From assembly GCA_937915885.1 (NCBI GenBank), contig CALGGP010000006.1, forward strand, positions 1 to 30,413: 30,413 nucleotides of DNA, given 5' to 3'. The DNA comes from an uncultured Selenomonadales bacterium (GTDB lineage: Bacteria; Bacillota; Negativicutes; Selenomonadales; Selenomonadaceae). A model generated the notes under the pieces. The model had not been told where the DNA came from and made no database searches. It saw only the letters and a program-made list of their open reading frames with translations. The position numbers and the translations under genes are program-made. This document shows positions 1 to 7,289 of this stretch, one piece after another; within the stretch, counting starts at the first letter, position 1; each line of letters opens with the position of its first letter.

Positions 1-61
1 CCGCCCGCCCTCCCTCGAAAAAAAGTTTTTTCAAATAAAAGGCACCGTCGCATTGAAGAAA

Positions 62-140
62 GGGCGCCGCCAACGCGGGGTGGGAACCACGGGATCAGTT
101 GGGCGCCGCGCTCGGGGGGCGGGAGCGTTGAGCGGCGCCC
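62..140 (+). repeat. Palindromic intergenic repeat, copy R1
   Basis: This is a full copy of the ~77-bp repeat family of the window. It begins GGGCGCCGCCAACGC and ends with the near-complementary GCGTTGAGCGGCGCCC, so the ends can form a long GC stem. Inside are the conserved blocks GGGTGGGAACCAC, TTGGGCGCCG and GGGCGGGAGC. It lies just beyond the stop of the CheX-like gene on the other strand, where it could also act as a transcript end, although no T-run follows the stem. Confidence 0.8.
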
Positions 141-174
141 CTAAATCCGTCACTCCATAAAAAAACCGACGCGC

Positions 175-1026
175 TCAGAAAAGTTCTTCGCCGTTGACGT
201 AAATATAAAATCGCCCGACATCCGTCAACATCAAAAAGCCGACCGCACCGCCCGTCAACGCTCCGCAACGCGGCGGCTCAGGCTCTACCTCCACCGCCCG
301 ACGCGTCGCCGCCTTCACCGCAAAATGCCCCACGAATACATTCAACAGCTCCGATATCGCGTCAAACGCGTCCTCCGAAGTCTCTGCATAGCCGTCGTAT
401 CGCATCGCCAATCGCATGAACGTCCGCTCGTCCGCAAAGATGCCCGTCACCGACGACACGTCGCCGATCAGCGCCACGCTCGAGCCGAGCATTCCGCGCC
501 AATCAAAATCCGTCGGCGGCAAAATGATCACCGTCGACTTCAACACGTCCGATAAAAATGTGTGCAAATCCCGAATCAGATCGATCGCAAACGGAAAATC
601 AATCGTCAGGCGCGAACGAAGCCGCTCGTAATAAATCGTCAGCATCGACTCGAGCGGCGGCACCTGCAGGTCGTGATACTCCTCCAACATCCGCTCGAGC
701 TTCAAAAAATTCGCCGTCCCGTTGTCGAGCAACGCCTGCGCCAAGCGGATCGATTGCCCGTCCTTCAACTGCTCCGCGCGGAGCGCTTGACGCTCGGTGA
801 TCAGCGACCGAACCCGACTGTCGGTCAAGCGCAACGTCGTGCCGATCGATTTGATCATCGAGCGGAATATTTCCGTCAGCTCCTCCGCCGACACCAATTG
901 CAAAAACAGCGCCTCGACCGCCAACGTCGGCTCAACATTTTTTGTCGTCGCGATTATCCGCGCCATTTGCGGCTCGTTGAACCGTCGCGAGTTGTACAAA
1001 TACTGTCCGAAGTCATGGCTTTTCAT
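175..1026 (-). CDS. CheX/CheC-family phosphatase-like protein with N-terminal extension
   Basis: The C-terminal half carries the CheC/CheX/FliY phosphatase signature. A D-x3-E-x2-N stretch (DAISELLN) is followed after exactly 21 residues by proline, and these residues remove phosphate from phospho-CheY in the known family. The protein has 283 residues, against about 150 for classical CheX, so roughly 130 helical N-terminal residues are extra and unrecognised. The ATG at 1026 is chosen because it has a GAGG about 9 nt upstream; a TTG lies one codon earlier. The gene starts inside the 3' end of the receiver gene, in a translational-coupling arrangement, so that receiver is the likely substrate. 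No chemotaxis kinase, receptor or methylation gene is nearby, so the pair may act outside classical chemotaxis. Assignment rests on the motif and the pairing. Confidence 0.72.
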   Translation of the reverse strand: MKSHDFGQYLYNSRRFNEPQMARIIATTKNVEPTLAVEALFLQLVSAEELTEIFRSMIKSIGTTLRLTDSRVRSLITERQALRAEQLKDGQSIRLAQALLDNGTANFLKLERMLEEYHDLQVPPLESMLTIYYERLRSRLTIDFPFAIDLIRDLHTFLSDVLKSTVIILPPTDFDWRGMLGSSVALIGDVSSVTGIFADERTFMRLAMRYDGYAETSEDAFDAISELLNVFVGHFAVKAATRRAVEVEPEPPRCGALTGGAVGFLMLTDVGRFYIYVNGEELF

Positions 1027-1438
1027 CAAGTTTCGCCTCTGCTTCGCGCTCCTCGCGTTTTATTTTTTCACGACGGATTGCCTCGACGACTTTGACGAGC
1101 TGATCTTTCGAGTACGGTTTTTGAATGAAGTCGAGCGCGCCCATTTTGAGAGTCTGCATCAATTTTTGAGGCGTGCCCGCCGACGAGAGCATGATGATCG
1201 GGACGTTCGGACTTACCTCCCGAATGATTTGAAGGGTCTCGACGCCGCCCACTTCCGGCATCACGATATCGAGCAACACGCCGTCCGGCTCGTGTTGAAG
1301 GTCGAGCATTATCGCCTCCTTGCCGTTGGCGGCCTCTATCACTTCGCAGCCGAGTGCTTCCAAATCCGCGCGGAGCTTGCGTCGCAGCGTCCGCGAATCG
1401 TCCGTGATGAGAATCCTCAATTTATCTTCGTTGTCCAT
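1013..1438 (-). CDS. CheY-like single-domain response regulator
   Basis: This is a stand-alone receiver domain of 141 residues. The acidic pair is D13-D14, the phospho-acceptor is D57 in LLDIVMP, the conserved Ser/Thr is S85, and the lysine is K107 in QKPY. A charged helical tail rich in Arg, Lys and Glu follows, and there is no DNA-binding output domain. It therefore probably signals by protein contact, as CheY does. ATG 1438 is preferred over the GTG two codons earlier because GGAGG at 1447-1451 lies 8 nt from it but only 2 nt from the GTG. It overlaps the downstream CheX-like gene by 14 nt, making a receiver plus phosphatase cassette. The matching histidine kinase is not in the window. Confidence 0.88.
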   Translation of the reverse strand: MDNEDKLRILITDDSRTLRRKLRADLEALGCEVIEAANGKEAIMLDLQHEPDGVLLDIVMPEVGGVETLQIIREVSPNVPIIMLSSAGTPQKLMQTLKMGALDFIQKPYSKDQLVKVVEAIRREKIKREEREAEAKLDEKP

Positions 1439-1504
1439 CGTCACTGCCTCCGTTCATCACAAATTCTGTTGTAATGTAGCAAAACTCGCCGTCAAAGTCA
1501 ATAG

Positions 1505-1533
1505 TTGCGGCGTGGATCGCGGCGGCGTATAAT
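1505..1533 (+). promoter_or_regulatory. Sigma-A type promoter for proB
   Basis: TTGCGG (1505-1510), a 17-bp spacer and a perfect TATAAT (1528-1533) lie upstream of the truncated first proB copy. The -10 lies within the tandemly duplicated segment, so a second TATAAT exists at 1752-1757, but that one has no -35 at the right spacing (CGAGCG). The upstream copy is therefore the likely start of transcription. Confidence 0.6.
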
Positions 1534-1559
1534 GTTGCCCAAGACAGGAGGGATTTTAT

Positions 1560-1787
1560 TTGAGCGATATCAGATCGAAATTGAGCGGCGCGCGTCGGAT
1601 CGTCGTCAAGGTCGGCACGAGCACACTCACGCACGCGGCGAGCAGCGGGCTCAATTTTTTTCGGATTGATCGATTGATCAGGGAGATAGCCGATCTGCAC
1701 AACGCGGGGCGCGAAATAATTTTGGTGACGAGCGGGGCGATCGCGGCGGCGTATAATGTTGCCGAAGACAGGAGAGATTTTATTTGA
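1560..1787 (+). pseudogene. Duplicated 5' end of proB (truncated copy)
   Basis: The first 62 codons repeat the start of the intact proB beginning 224 bp downstream, from the TTG start through the TSGAIAA segment. The frame then runs into the duplicated promoter/leader DNA and stops at 1785-1787. The two copies differ at 7 nucleotides in 6 codons and every change is synonymous. Both duplication boundaries carry the word GATCGCGGCGG (from 1515, 1739 and 1963), which points to recombination between short direct repeats. The stop overlaps the TTG start of intact proB (TTGA), so this fragment now acts as a translated leader ORF. It lacks most of the kinase fold and cannot be a functional enzyme. 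Confidence 0.8.
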
Positions 1788-2587
1788 GCGATATCAGATC
1801 GAAATTGAGCGGGGCGCGTCGGATCGTCGTCAAGGTCGGGACGAGCACATTGACGCACGCGGCGAGCAGCGGGCTCAATTTTTTTCGGATTGATCGATTG
1901 ATCAGAGAGATCGCCGATCTGCACAACGCGGGACGCGAAATAATTTTGGTGACGAGCGGGGCGATCGCGGCGGGGATCGATCGAATGCGCTTGCAAAAAA
2001 AGCCGGAGACCATTCCCGAGAATCAGGCGCTGGCGGCAATCGGTCAGGGCGTGCTGATGCATGCTTACGAAAAAGTTTTTGCCGAGTACGGTAAGACGAT
2101 GGCGCAAATATTGTTGACGGGAGCGGACGCCGCCGACGCCCACGCTCGAGAGAACTCCCGCAATTCATTGATGGCGATTTTGAAAATGGGAGCGATCCCC
2201 GTGATCAACGAGAACGACGCGGTAGCGGTCGACGAGATCAGAATCGGCGACAACGACAATTTGTCGGCGATCGTCGCGACGCTGATCGATGCTCAACTGC
2301 TGATCATTTTGACGGACATCGACGGATTTTATACGGACAATCCGAAATTGAATCCGTCGGCGAAACTGATTGACGAGGTCGAAGAGATCACGCCCGAGAT
2401 CGAGCGCCTTGCCGGAGGTCCGGGCACGAAGCTCGGGACGGGCGGCATGTACACGAAGGTAGCGGCGGCTAAAATCGTTCTGGCGTCGAAAATTCCGATG
2501 GTGATAGCGCCCGGCAGTGAGCTCGACGTCCTTCGACGGATCATCGTCGGCGATCGGATCGGAACGGTTTTTTCGACGAAAGATTGA
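1784..2587 (+). CDS. proB: Glutamate 5-kinase (PUA-less form)
   Basis: The enzyme phosphorylates L-glutamate with ATP to gamma-glutamyl phosphate, the first step of proline synthesis in the cytoplasm. The amino-acid-kinase fold shows VVKVGTST (residues 15-22), VTSGAIAAG (56-64), INENDAV (141-147), the IGDNDN loop near 154-159, TDIDGFYTDNP (177-187) and GTGGMYTK (218-225). At 267 residues it has the kinase domain only; the C-terminal PUA domain of the E. coli type is absent, as in some other bacteria. The start is TTG with GGAGA 8 nt upstream and overlaps the stop of the truncated first copy, suggesting coupling. A diverged copy of its 3' end follows immediately. proA is not in the window. Confidence 0.93.
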   Translation: MSDIRSKLSGARRIVVKVGTSTLTHAASSGLNFFRIDRLIREIADLHNAGREIILVTSGAIAAGIDRMRLQKKPETIPENQALAAIGQGVLMHAYEKVFAEYGKTMAQILLTGADAADAHARENSRNSLMAILKMGAIPVINENDAVAVDEIRIGDNDNLSAIVATLIDAQLLIILTDIDGFYTDNPKLNPSAKLIDEVEEITPEIERLAGGPGTKLGTGGMYTKVAAAKIVLASKIPMVIAPGSELDVLRRIIVGDRIGTVFSTKD

Positions 2588-2592
2588 CGATC

Positions 2593-2739
2593 GGCGGCAT
2601 GTACACGAAAGTGGCGGCGGCTAAAATCGTCCCGGCGTCGAATATCCCGATGGTGATAGCGCCCGGCAGTGAGCTCGACGTTCTTCGTCGGATCATCGTC
2701 GGCGATCGGATCGGGACGGTTTTTTCGACGAAAACTTAA
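2593..2739 (+). pseudogene. Duplicated 3' end of proB (fragment)
   Basis: This segment repeats the last 48 or so codons of proB, from GGMYTKVAAAK to the stop, displaced by 152 bp from the matching part of the intact gene. It stays open in the proB frame and ends in its own TAA. Of the codon differences, seven are silent and three change a residue (Leu to Pro, Lys to Asn, final Asp to Thr). No start codon or ribosome binding site makes it an independent gene. It is a remnant of a second proB allele or a spare 3' cassette. Confidence 0.8.
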
Positions 2740-2780
2740 GCGCCTATGAAATTTTTAATCAAAATTTAATGCAACACTAA

Positions 2781-2808
2781 TTTCAATGCAAGAAATATGA
2801 TTTATAAT
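2781..2808 (+). promoter_or_regulatory. Probable promoter for small exported proteins
   Basis: A perfect TATAAT at 2803-2808 lies in an AT-rich stretch unlike the flanking genes, 28 bp before the ATG at 2837. The best -35 (TTTCAA at 2781, spacer 16) is poor. The call rests on the -10 and on base composition. Confidence 0.45.
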
Positions 2809-2836
2809 GATGTAAAACGAATGGAGGAGCACGGCG

Positions 2837-3112
2837 ATGATGCGGACGATGTTGATAGCAATGCTGATGTTCGGATTGATGCTCGGCTCGACGAGTGAGG
2901 CTCGCCCGCCCGACTCGATGCTCGAAATCAAACCGTTGTACGGATTGCCTTTCAATCGACCGCCGCATTACCGACGCGGACCGCGCCCTCCGGCAATCAG
3001 AGAACACGAAAGATATTGGCGTCCGGGTAAAGTAAAAGTGCGAAGACCGTTCGAGCGCGAAGGATATTTGCGCCTGCCGCGAAGGACTCCGCCGCGCGCG
3101 AATGGTCGATGA
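2837..3112 (+). CDS. Small exported basic, proline-rich protein
   Basis: The family is not recognised. The 91-residue product begins with a signal-peptide-like segment: a short basic start, a Met/Leu-rich hydrophobic core over residues 4-16, and a likely cleavage after STSEA near residue 22. The mature part of about 70 residues is strongly basic and rich in Arg and Pro, with repeated RPP, PRR and RRG clusters and no cysteine. Such composition suits a periplasmic or surface protein that binds an anionic polymer, but that is inference. GGAGG at 2823-2827 supports the ATG at 2837. It is followed after 26 nt by another small exported protein, probably in the same transcript. Confidence 0.7.
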   Translation: MMRTMLIAMLMFGLMLGSTSEARPPDSMLEIKPLYGLPFNRPPHYRRGPRPPAIREHERYWRPGKVKVRRPFEREGYLRLPRRTPPRANGR

Positions 3113-3138
3113 AAAATAAATTTTAAGGGACGATTGAT

Positions 3139-3447
3139 ATGAAAACGACAGCGAAGATATTCTTGACTGCGCTGACATTGGGGATGGTCGTCTTCGCTGC
3201 CGAAATGTCGATGGCGGCGGCGGCGAACCCTGCCGGATTCGGCTTGGCAGTCGAGCTCGAAAAATTTGATGCCGACGAGCAGAGTTTTTGGGATAAATTT
3301 CGAGACTCTGTGATGAAAGATAAACCCGCTCCGGCGGAGCCGCCGAAAGTTGTGGATCGCAAACCAGCCGATCCGCCGAGGGAAACGGAGAAGCCAAAGG
3401 AAGTGGAACGGCGCGCAATGACTGTGAAAGCCGATTTTTTATATTAA
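3139..3447 (+). CDS. Small exported protein of unknown function
   Basis: The family is not recognised. The 102-residue product has a clear signal peptide: MKTTAK, then a hydrophobic core to about residue 20, then an Ala-rich cleavage region ending near AAAANP. The mature part has an acidic helical stretch around residues 35-60. It is followed by a charged low-complexity segment with Pro-Pro and Lys-Pro steps (about residues 62-90), as seen in wall- or periplasm-spanning linkers. It shares its transcript with the preceding small exported protein and is closed by the strong terminator at 3505-3551. Confidence 0.7.
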   Translation: MKTTAKIFLTALTLGMVVFAAEMSMAAAANPAGFGLAVELEKFDADEQSFWDKFRDSVMKDKPAPAEPPKVVDRKPADPPRETEKPKEVERRAMTVKADFLY

Positions 3448-3504
3448 ATCTCCGGACGGCAGTTTTAAATTTTTTTCCGCCGTCTCGACCGAAAGAAGGT
3501 CGGA

Positions 3505-3551
3505 CTCCGCCGACGAGGACTGTCCTCACCTCCCGCGCGGAGTTTTTTTTT
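3505..3551 (+). terminator. Rho-independent terminator
   Basis: CTCCGC at 3505 pairs with GCGGAG ending at 3542. An inner perfect hairpin, GAGGAC-T-GTCCTC, lies between them, and nine T residues (3543-3551) follow the outer stem. It ends the small exported protein transcript. Its last two Ts are also the first two bases of the next promoter. Confidence 0.75.
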
Positions 3552-3578
3552 GACATCAATGCGGCAAACCTATATAAT
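3550..3578 (+). promoter_or_regulatory. Consensus sigma-A promoter for the radical SAM-alaS transcript
   Basis: A perfect TTGACA (3550-3555), a 17-bp spacer and a perfect TATAAT (3573-3578) stand here, the best promoter in the window. It lies 42 bp upstream of the ATG at 3621 and overlaps the terminator T-run. No other promoter is evident before alaS, so it probably drives that essential gene too. Confidence 0.85.
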
Positions 3579-3620
3579 CACTCGAATATCGACAAAATTG
3601 CCGGAGGGAGTGATAAGCGT

Positions 3621-4468
3621 ATGGGTTTGCGAAGTGAGATTGTAGGCGATCGATTGTTTTTCAATGACGGTGAGCATCTTTTTCAGCCCGTGCTCAATTT
3701 TTTTGTGGTGATAGTCGGGCTGGCGTGCAATTTCAAATGCCGTGATTGCGCCAATTTTGTTCCGTACATGCCGAAGAAATATTATCGCTACGATGTCGAA
3801 AGCATCATCGCCAACATTCGGATTATGTTGAAGGCGCTGTCGCACGTAAATCATATTCAAATTCAGGGCGGCGAGCCGTTTATTTATTCCGATCTCGGAC
3901 GGCTGGTTGAGTTCATTAGTCAATGTAAAAATGTCGGCGGTCAAGTGATCGCGACTAACGGGAGCATTCTGCCGTCGGACGAAGTCATGAGCATTCTCAG
4001 AGACAACAACGTGTTTGTTCGCATCAGCAATTACGGTCTTTATCCGGAAAAAATCACGGCGTTGATGGATAAATGCGAGCGTTTCGGAGTCAGATTCAAC
4101 ACTTACGACTTTGCAACTCACGAGGCGATGTGGTATGACACGGGCGGTATCGATAATCTGACCACCCCCCCCCATTACGCACGCAGGAGAGTGTCGAGAG
4201 AACGTTTAAGACATGTAAATTTCAAGGCTGTTTGACGCTCGAGGACGGAGAGATTGCTCATTGCTCGAGAGCGACGCGTTCATATATCGTACAGAAATTT
4301 GATCGCGTGCCCGGCGACTTCGTCAAGGTCGAAGACACTTTGCGATTCCAAATGGAGTTCTTTAAATATATTTTGGCTCCGCACTCAATGACGGCTTGTC
4401 GATATTGCAACGGTACTGAGGGAGTAAGAATGATTCCACCGGCGATTCAGCTGGATAAAAAATCTTAA
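3621..4468 (+). CDS. Radical SAM/SPASM-like protein, frame broken at a C9 tract
   Basis: The N-terminal half has a CX3CX2C cluster motif (C36, C40, C43) and the QGGEPF element of radical SAM enzymes, which cleave S-adenosylmethionine with a 4Fe-4S cluster. The reading frame from ATG 3621 leaves the family after nine Cs at 4165-4173 and stops at 4233-4235. Reading on in the frame one base back gives a coherent continuation (TFKTCKFQGCLTLEDG, then HCSRAT and CRYCNG) with the late cysteines of a SPASM-type auxiliary cluster region. One more C, or two fewer, would restore a protein of about 282 residues. The substrate is unknown; such proteins often modify sugars or peptides. In this assembly the gene is OFF, either by phase variation or by a sequencing error. 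It ends about 12 nt before alaS. Confidence 0.78.
4165..4173 (+). repeat. C9 homopolymer (putative slippage tract)
   Basis: Nine consecutive Cs lie within the radical SAM reading frame, exactly where the coherent protein changes frame. Runs this long of G or C are otherwise absent apart from the two other tracts in this window. Confidence 0.85.
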
Positions 4469-4480
4469 AGGATGATGAAA

Positions 4481-7108
4481 TTGAAATACATGACGGGCAA
4501 TGAATTGCGCGAGGAGTTCCTGAAATTTTTCGAGCAACGATGCGGGCATTTGCGGTTGCCGTCGGCGTCGCTGATTCCCGAAAACGATCCGACGCTGTTG
4601 ATGATCGGCGCGGGCATGGCTCCGTTCAAGGCGTTCTTCACCGGCAAAGTCAAGCCGCCGCGGGTTCGAGTGGCGACGTGTCAACGGTGCGTGCGGACGG
4701 GCGACATAGAAAACGTCGGGCGGACGGCGCGGCATCAGACGTATTTTGAGATGCTCGGGAATTTTTCCTTCGGCGATTATTTCAAGTCGGACGCGATCCC
4801 TTGGGCGTGGGAGTTTTTGACGGAGGTTTGCGGGCTGCCGCGCGAAAAATTATGGGTGTCGATATATCCGAAGGACGACGAGGCGGAGGCGATCTGGCTC
4901 AAGCAGCCGGGGCTGACGAAAGATCGGATTGTGCGGCTCGAGGATAATTTTTGGGAGATCGGACCCGGACCGTGCGGACCCGACTCGGAGATTTACATTG
5001 ATCTCGGCGAAGAGCGCGGCTGCGGTCGAGCGGATTGCGCGCCGGGCTGTGATTGCGATCGGTTCCTTGAGATTTGGAATTTGGTCTTCACTCAATACGA
5101 TCGGACGGAAGACGGAAAATATGTTCCGCTCGCGAAGAAAAATATTGACACGGGCGCGGGGCTCGAGCGGCTTGCGTCGGTGTTGCAAAATAAGGCGTCG
5201 AATTTCGAGACGGATTTGTTGTTCCCGATCATCGAATACACGTCGAAGGTGAGCGGCGTCAAGTACGGCGCCGACGCCAAAAAAGATATTTCGTTGAAGG
5301 TGATCGCCGACCACGCGCGGAGCATGGCGGTAATGGTGATGGACGGGATATTGCCGTCGAACGAGGGGCGCGGCTACGTCCTTCGGAGGATATTGCGTCG
5401 TGCGATCCGACATGGGAGAATGCTCGGGATCAAAGATGCGTTTCTCGAGGGCGCGGTCGATGCGGTTGCGAAAATTTACGAAGGCGCGCCGGATTTCGAC
5501 GGGCTTGCGAACAATCGGGAATATATCAAGAAAGTAATACGGCTCGAAGAGGATCGGTTTGCGGCGACGCTCGCTCAAGGCATGGAAATGCTCGGGCGTG
5601 AGATCGATGCGGTGAAAGCCGACGGCAAAAAAATTCTCGACGGCGCGATCGGATTCAAGCTGTATGATACTTACGGGTTCCCGTTCGAGTTGACGGCGGA
5701 AATTCTTGACGAAAATAATTTGACGCTCGACAAGGACGGGTTTGATCGGGCGATGAACGATCAGCGTCAACGTGCGCGTGCGGCTCGAGCGGAAAATCAG
5801 CGCTTCGACGTGCCGGATTTGTCGTCGATCGACGTGAGTAATTTGAAAGTCGACGAGTCGGCAACGGAGTCGAAGGTCGCGGCGATTTGGAAGGACGGCG
5901 CGTTGGTTGATGAAATTCACGACGGCGACGAGGCGGGAATAATTTTAGAGGCGACGCCGTTCTATGCGGAGGGCGGCGGTCAAGTCGGCGACGAAGGGCA
6001 ATTGTCGAGTGAGCTCGGACGGATAAAAATATCGAACGCGAAGAAGTTGCCGGACGGGACGGTGTATCACATCGCGTATGTCGAGGAGGGGCAATTGAAA
6101 GTCGGCGACGCGGTGAAAATCGTGATCGATCGGGAGAAAAAATTGTCCTCCGCGCGGAATCACACGGCGACGCATTTATTACAGGCGGCGCTGAGAAAAG
6201 TGGTCGGCGATCAAGTGCATCAGGCGGGCTCGTTGGTGACGCCGGAGCGGTTACGTTTCGACTTCTCGAATTTCGAGCCGGTGAGCGCTCAACAGTTGGC
6301 GGACGTGGAGGAACTGGTCAACGAAGAAATTTTGCGCAGTGAGGACGTCGGGATCGCGCAAATGCCGATCGACGAGGCGAAAAAACTCGGAGCGATGGCG
6401 TTGTTCGGAGAAAAGTACGGCAACGTGGTACGAGTGGTGACGGTGCCGAATTTCAGTTGTGAGCTTTGCGGCGGATCGCACGTCAAGAATGTCGGGCAGA
6501 TCGGACGGTTTAAGATCGTGAGTGAGACGGGCGTAGCGGCGGGCGTCCGACGGATTGAAGCGATCACGGGACGGGCGGCGTTGGCGGACGCGAATCGACA
6601 GACGGAAATGTTGTCGACGGTGGCGACGATTTTAAAATCGACGGTCGAGAATGTGCCGAATCAGATAGAAAAAGTGTTGGCGGACAATCGAGCGATGAAG
6701 AAGGAGCTCGACTCGGTACACGCGATGGAAGAAAAGGCGGACGCACAAAAATTATTGATGGGCGTCGAGGAGATAGGCGCGGTGAAGTTCGTGGCGGGCA
6801 AGGCGAACGCGAAGGACATGGACGAGTTGAGGAGCATAGCGGACTTCATCAGCGGCAATCTCGAGACGGGCGTGGTAGTGCTGGCGTCGGTCAACGACGG
6901 TCGAGTGAGTCTCGTGTCGAAGGCGGATAAAGCGGCGGTGGCACTCGGTATCAACGCGGGCAAAATTGTCAGAGAGGCGGCTAAAGCAGTCGGCGGAGGC
7001 GGAGGCGGTCGTCCCGACATGGCTCAGGCGGGCGGCAAAAATCCCGAGGCACTTCCTCAAGCGTTCGAGGCTGCCGAAAAAGTTATCCGCCAACAGCTGA
7101 AGGGATAA
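4481..7108 (+). CDS. alaS: Alanyl-tRNA synthetase
   Basis: This enzyme charges tRNA-Ala and clears mischarged Ser/Gly. The class II catalytic domain spans about the first 250 residues, with RTARHQTYFEMLGNFS inside it. The editing domain carries HTATH (561-565) and C660-x2-C663-GGS-H667, the zinc-binding histidines and cysteines of the family. The C-Ala domain with a poly-Gly GGGGGGRPDMAQ segment closes the protein. Length is 875 residues, normal for the family. TTG 4481 is chosen because AAAGGA lies 8 nt upstream and the protein then begins MKYMTGNELREEF as in relatives; ATG 4472 or 4475 is possible but too close to that site. It follows the phase-variable radical SAM gene in the same transcript and ends in a heptanucleotide array. 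Confidence 0.97.
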   Translation: MKYMTGNELREEFLKFFEQRCGHLRLPSASLIPENDPTLLMIGAGMAPFKAFFTGKVKPPRVRVATCQRCVRTGDIENVGRTARHQTYFEMLGNFSFGDYFKSDAIPWAWEFLTEVCGLPREKLWVSIYPKDDEAEAIWLKQPGLTKDRIVRLEDNFWEIGPGPCGPDSEIYIDLGEERGCGRADCAPGCDCDRFLEIWNLVFTQYDRTEDGKYVPLAKKNIDTGAGLERLASVLQNKASNFETDLLFPIIEYTSKVSGVKYGADAKKDISLKVIADHARSMAVMVMDGILPSNEGRGYVLRRILRRAIRHGRMLGIKDAFLEGAVDAVAKIYEGAPDFDGLANNREYIKKVIRLEEDRFAATLAQGMEMLGREIDAVKADGKKILDGAIGFKLYDTYGFPFELTAEILDENNLTLDKDGFDRAMNDQRQRARAARAENQRFDVPDLSSIDVSNLKVDESATESKVAAIWKDGALVDEIHDGDEAGIILEATPFYAEGGGQVGDEGQLSSELGRIKISNAKKLPDGTVYHIAYVEEGQLKVGDAVKIVIDREKKLSSARNHTATHLLQAALRKVVGDQVHQAGSLVTPERLRFDFSNFEPVSAQQLADVEELVNEEILRSEDVGIAQMPIDEAKKLGAMALFGEKYGNVVRVVTVPNFSCELCGGSHVKNVGQIGRFKIVSETGVAAGVRRIEAITGRAALADANRQTEMLSTVATILKSTVENVPNQIEKVLADNRAMKKELDSVHAMEEKADAQKLLMGVEEIGAVKFVAGKANAKDMDELRSIADFISGNLETGVVVLASVNDGRVSLVSKADKAAVALGINAGKIVREAAKAVGGGGGGRPDMAQAGGKNPEALPQAFEAAEKVIRQQLKG

Positions 7109-7162
7109 TTAGGAATTAGGAATTAGGAATTAGGAATTAGGAATTAGGAATTAGGAATTAGG
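7107..7162 (+). repeat. Heptanucleotide array (AATTAGG)x8
   Basis: Eight perfect tandem copies of AATTAGG run from inside the alaS stop codon to 7162, followed by AATTGAGG that leads straight into palindromic repeat R2. It resembles the short tandemly repeated heptamers known from filamentous cyanobacteria. Confidence 0.95.
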
Positions 7163-7168
7163 AATTGA

Positions 7169-7245
7169 GGGCGCCGACGACGCGGGTGGGCATGCCATCA
7201 TCAGTCGGGCGCCGTCGGTAATGGGCGGGAGCGTCGACGGCGCCC
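7169..7245 (+). repeat. Palindromic intergenic repeat, copy R2
   Basis: This full copy begins GGGCGCCGACGACGC and ends GCGTCGACGGCGCCC, complementary at 14 of 15 positions. It carries the GGGTGGGCATGCC variant of the first inner block, then TCGGGCGCCG and GGGCGGGAGC. It abuts the heptanucleotide array after alaS and precedes the glycosyltransferase gene. Confidence 0.85.
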
Positions 7246-7289
7246 CATGATAATTGATCGGATTAAAACTGCAACGAGAGGAGCGGCTC

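Noticed and set aside
1729..1757. Second TATAAT upstream of intact proB as a separate promoter
   Set aside because: It is the duplicated -10, but the -35 position now reads CGAGCG from proB coding sequence. A weak activity cannot be excluded.
2593..2739. proB 3' copy as evidence that intact proB is truncated
   Set aside because: The intact gene reaches the normal end of the kinase domain with its own stop, and the copy repeats the same end rather than adding a PUA domain.
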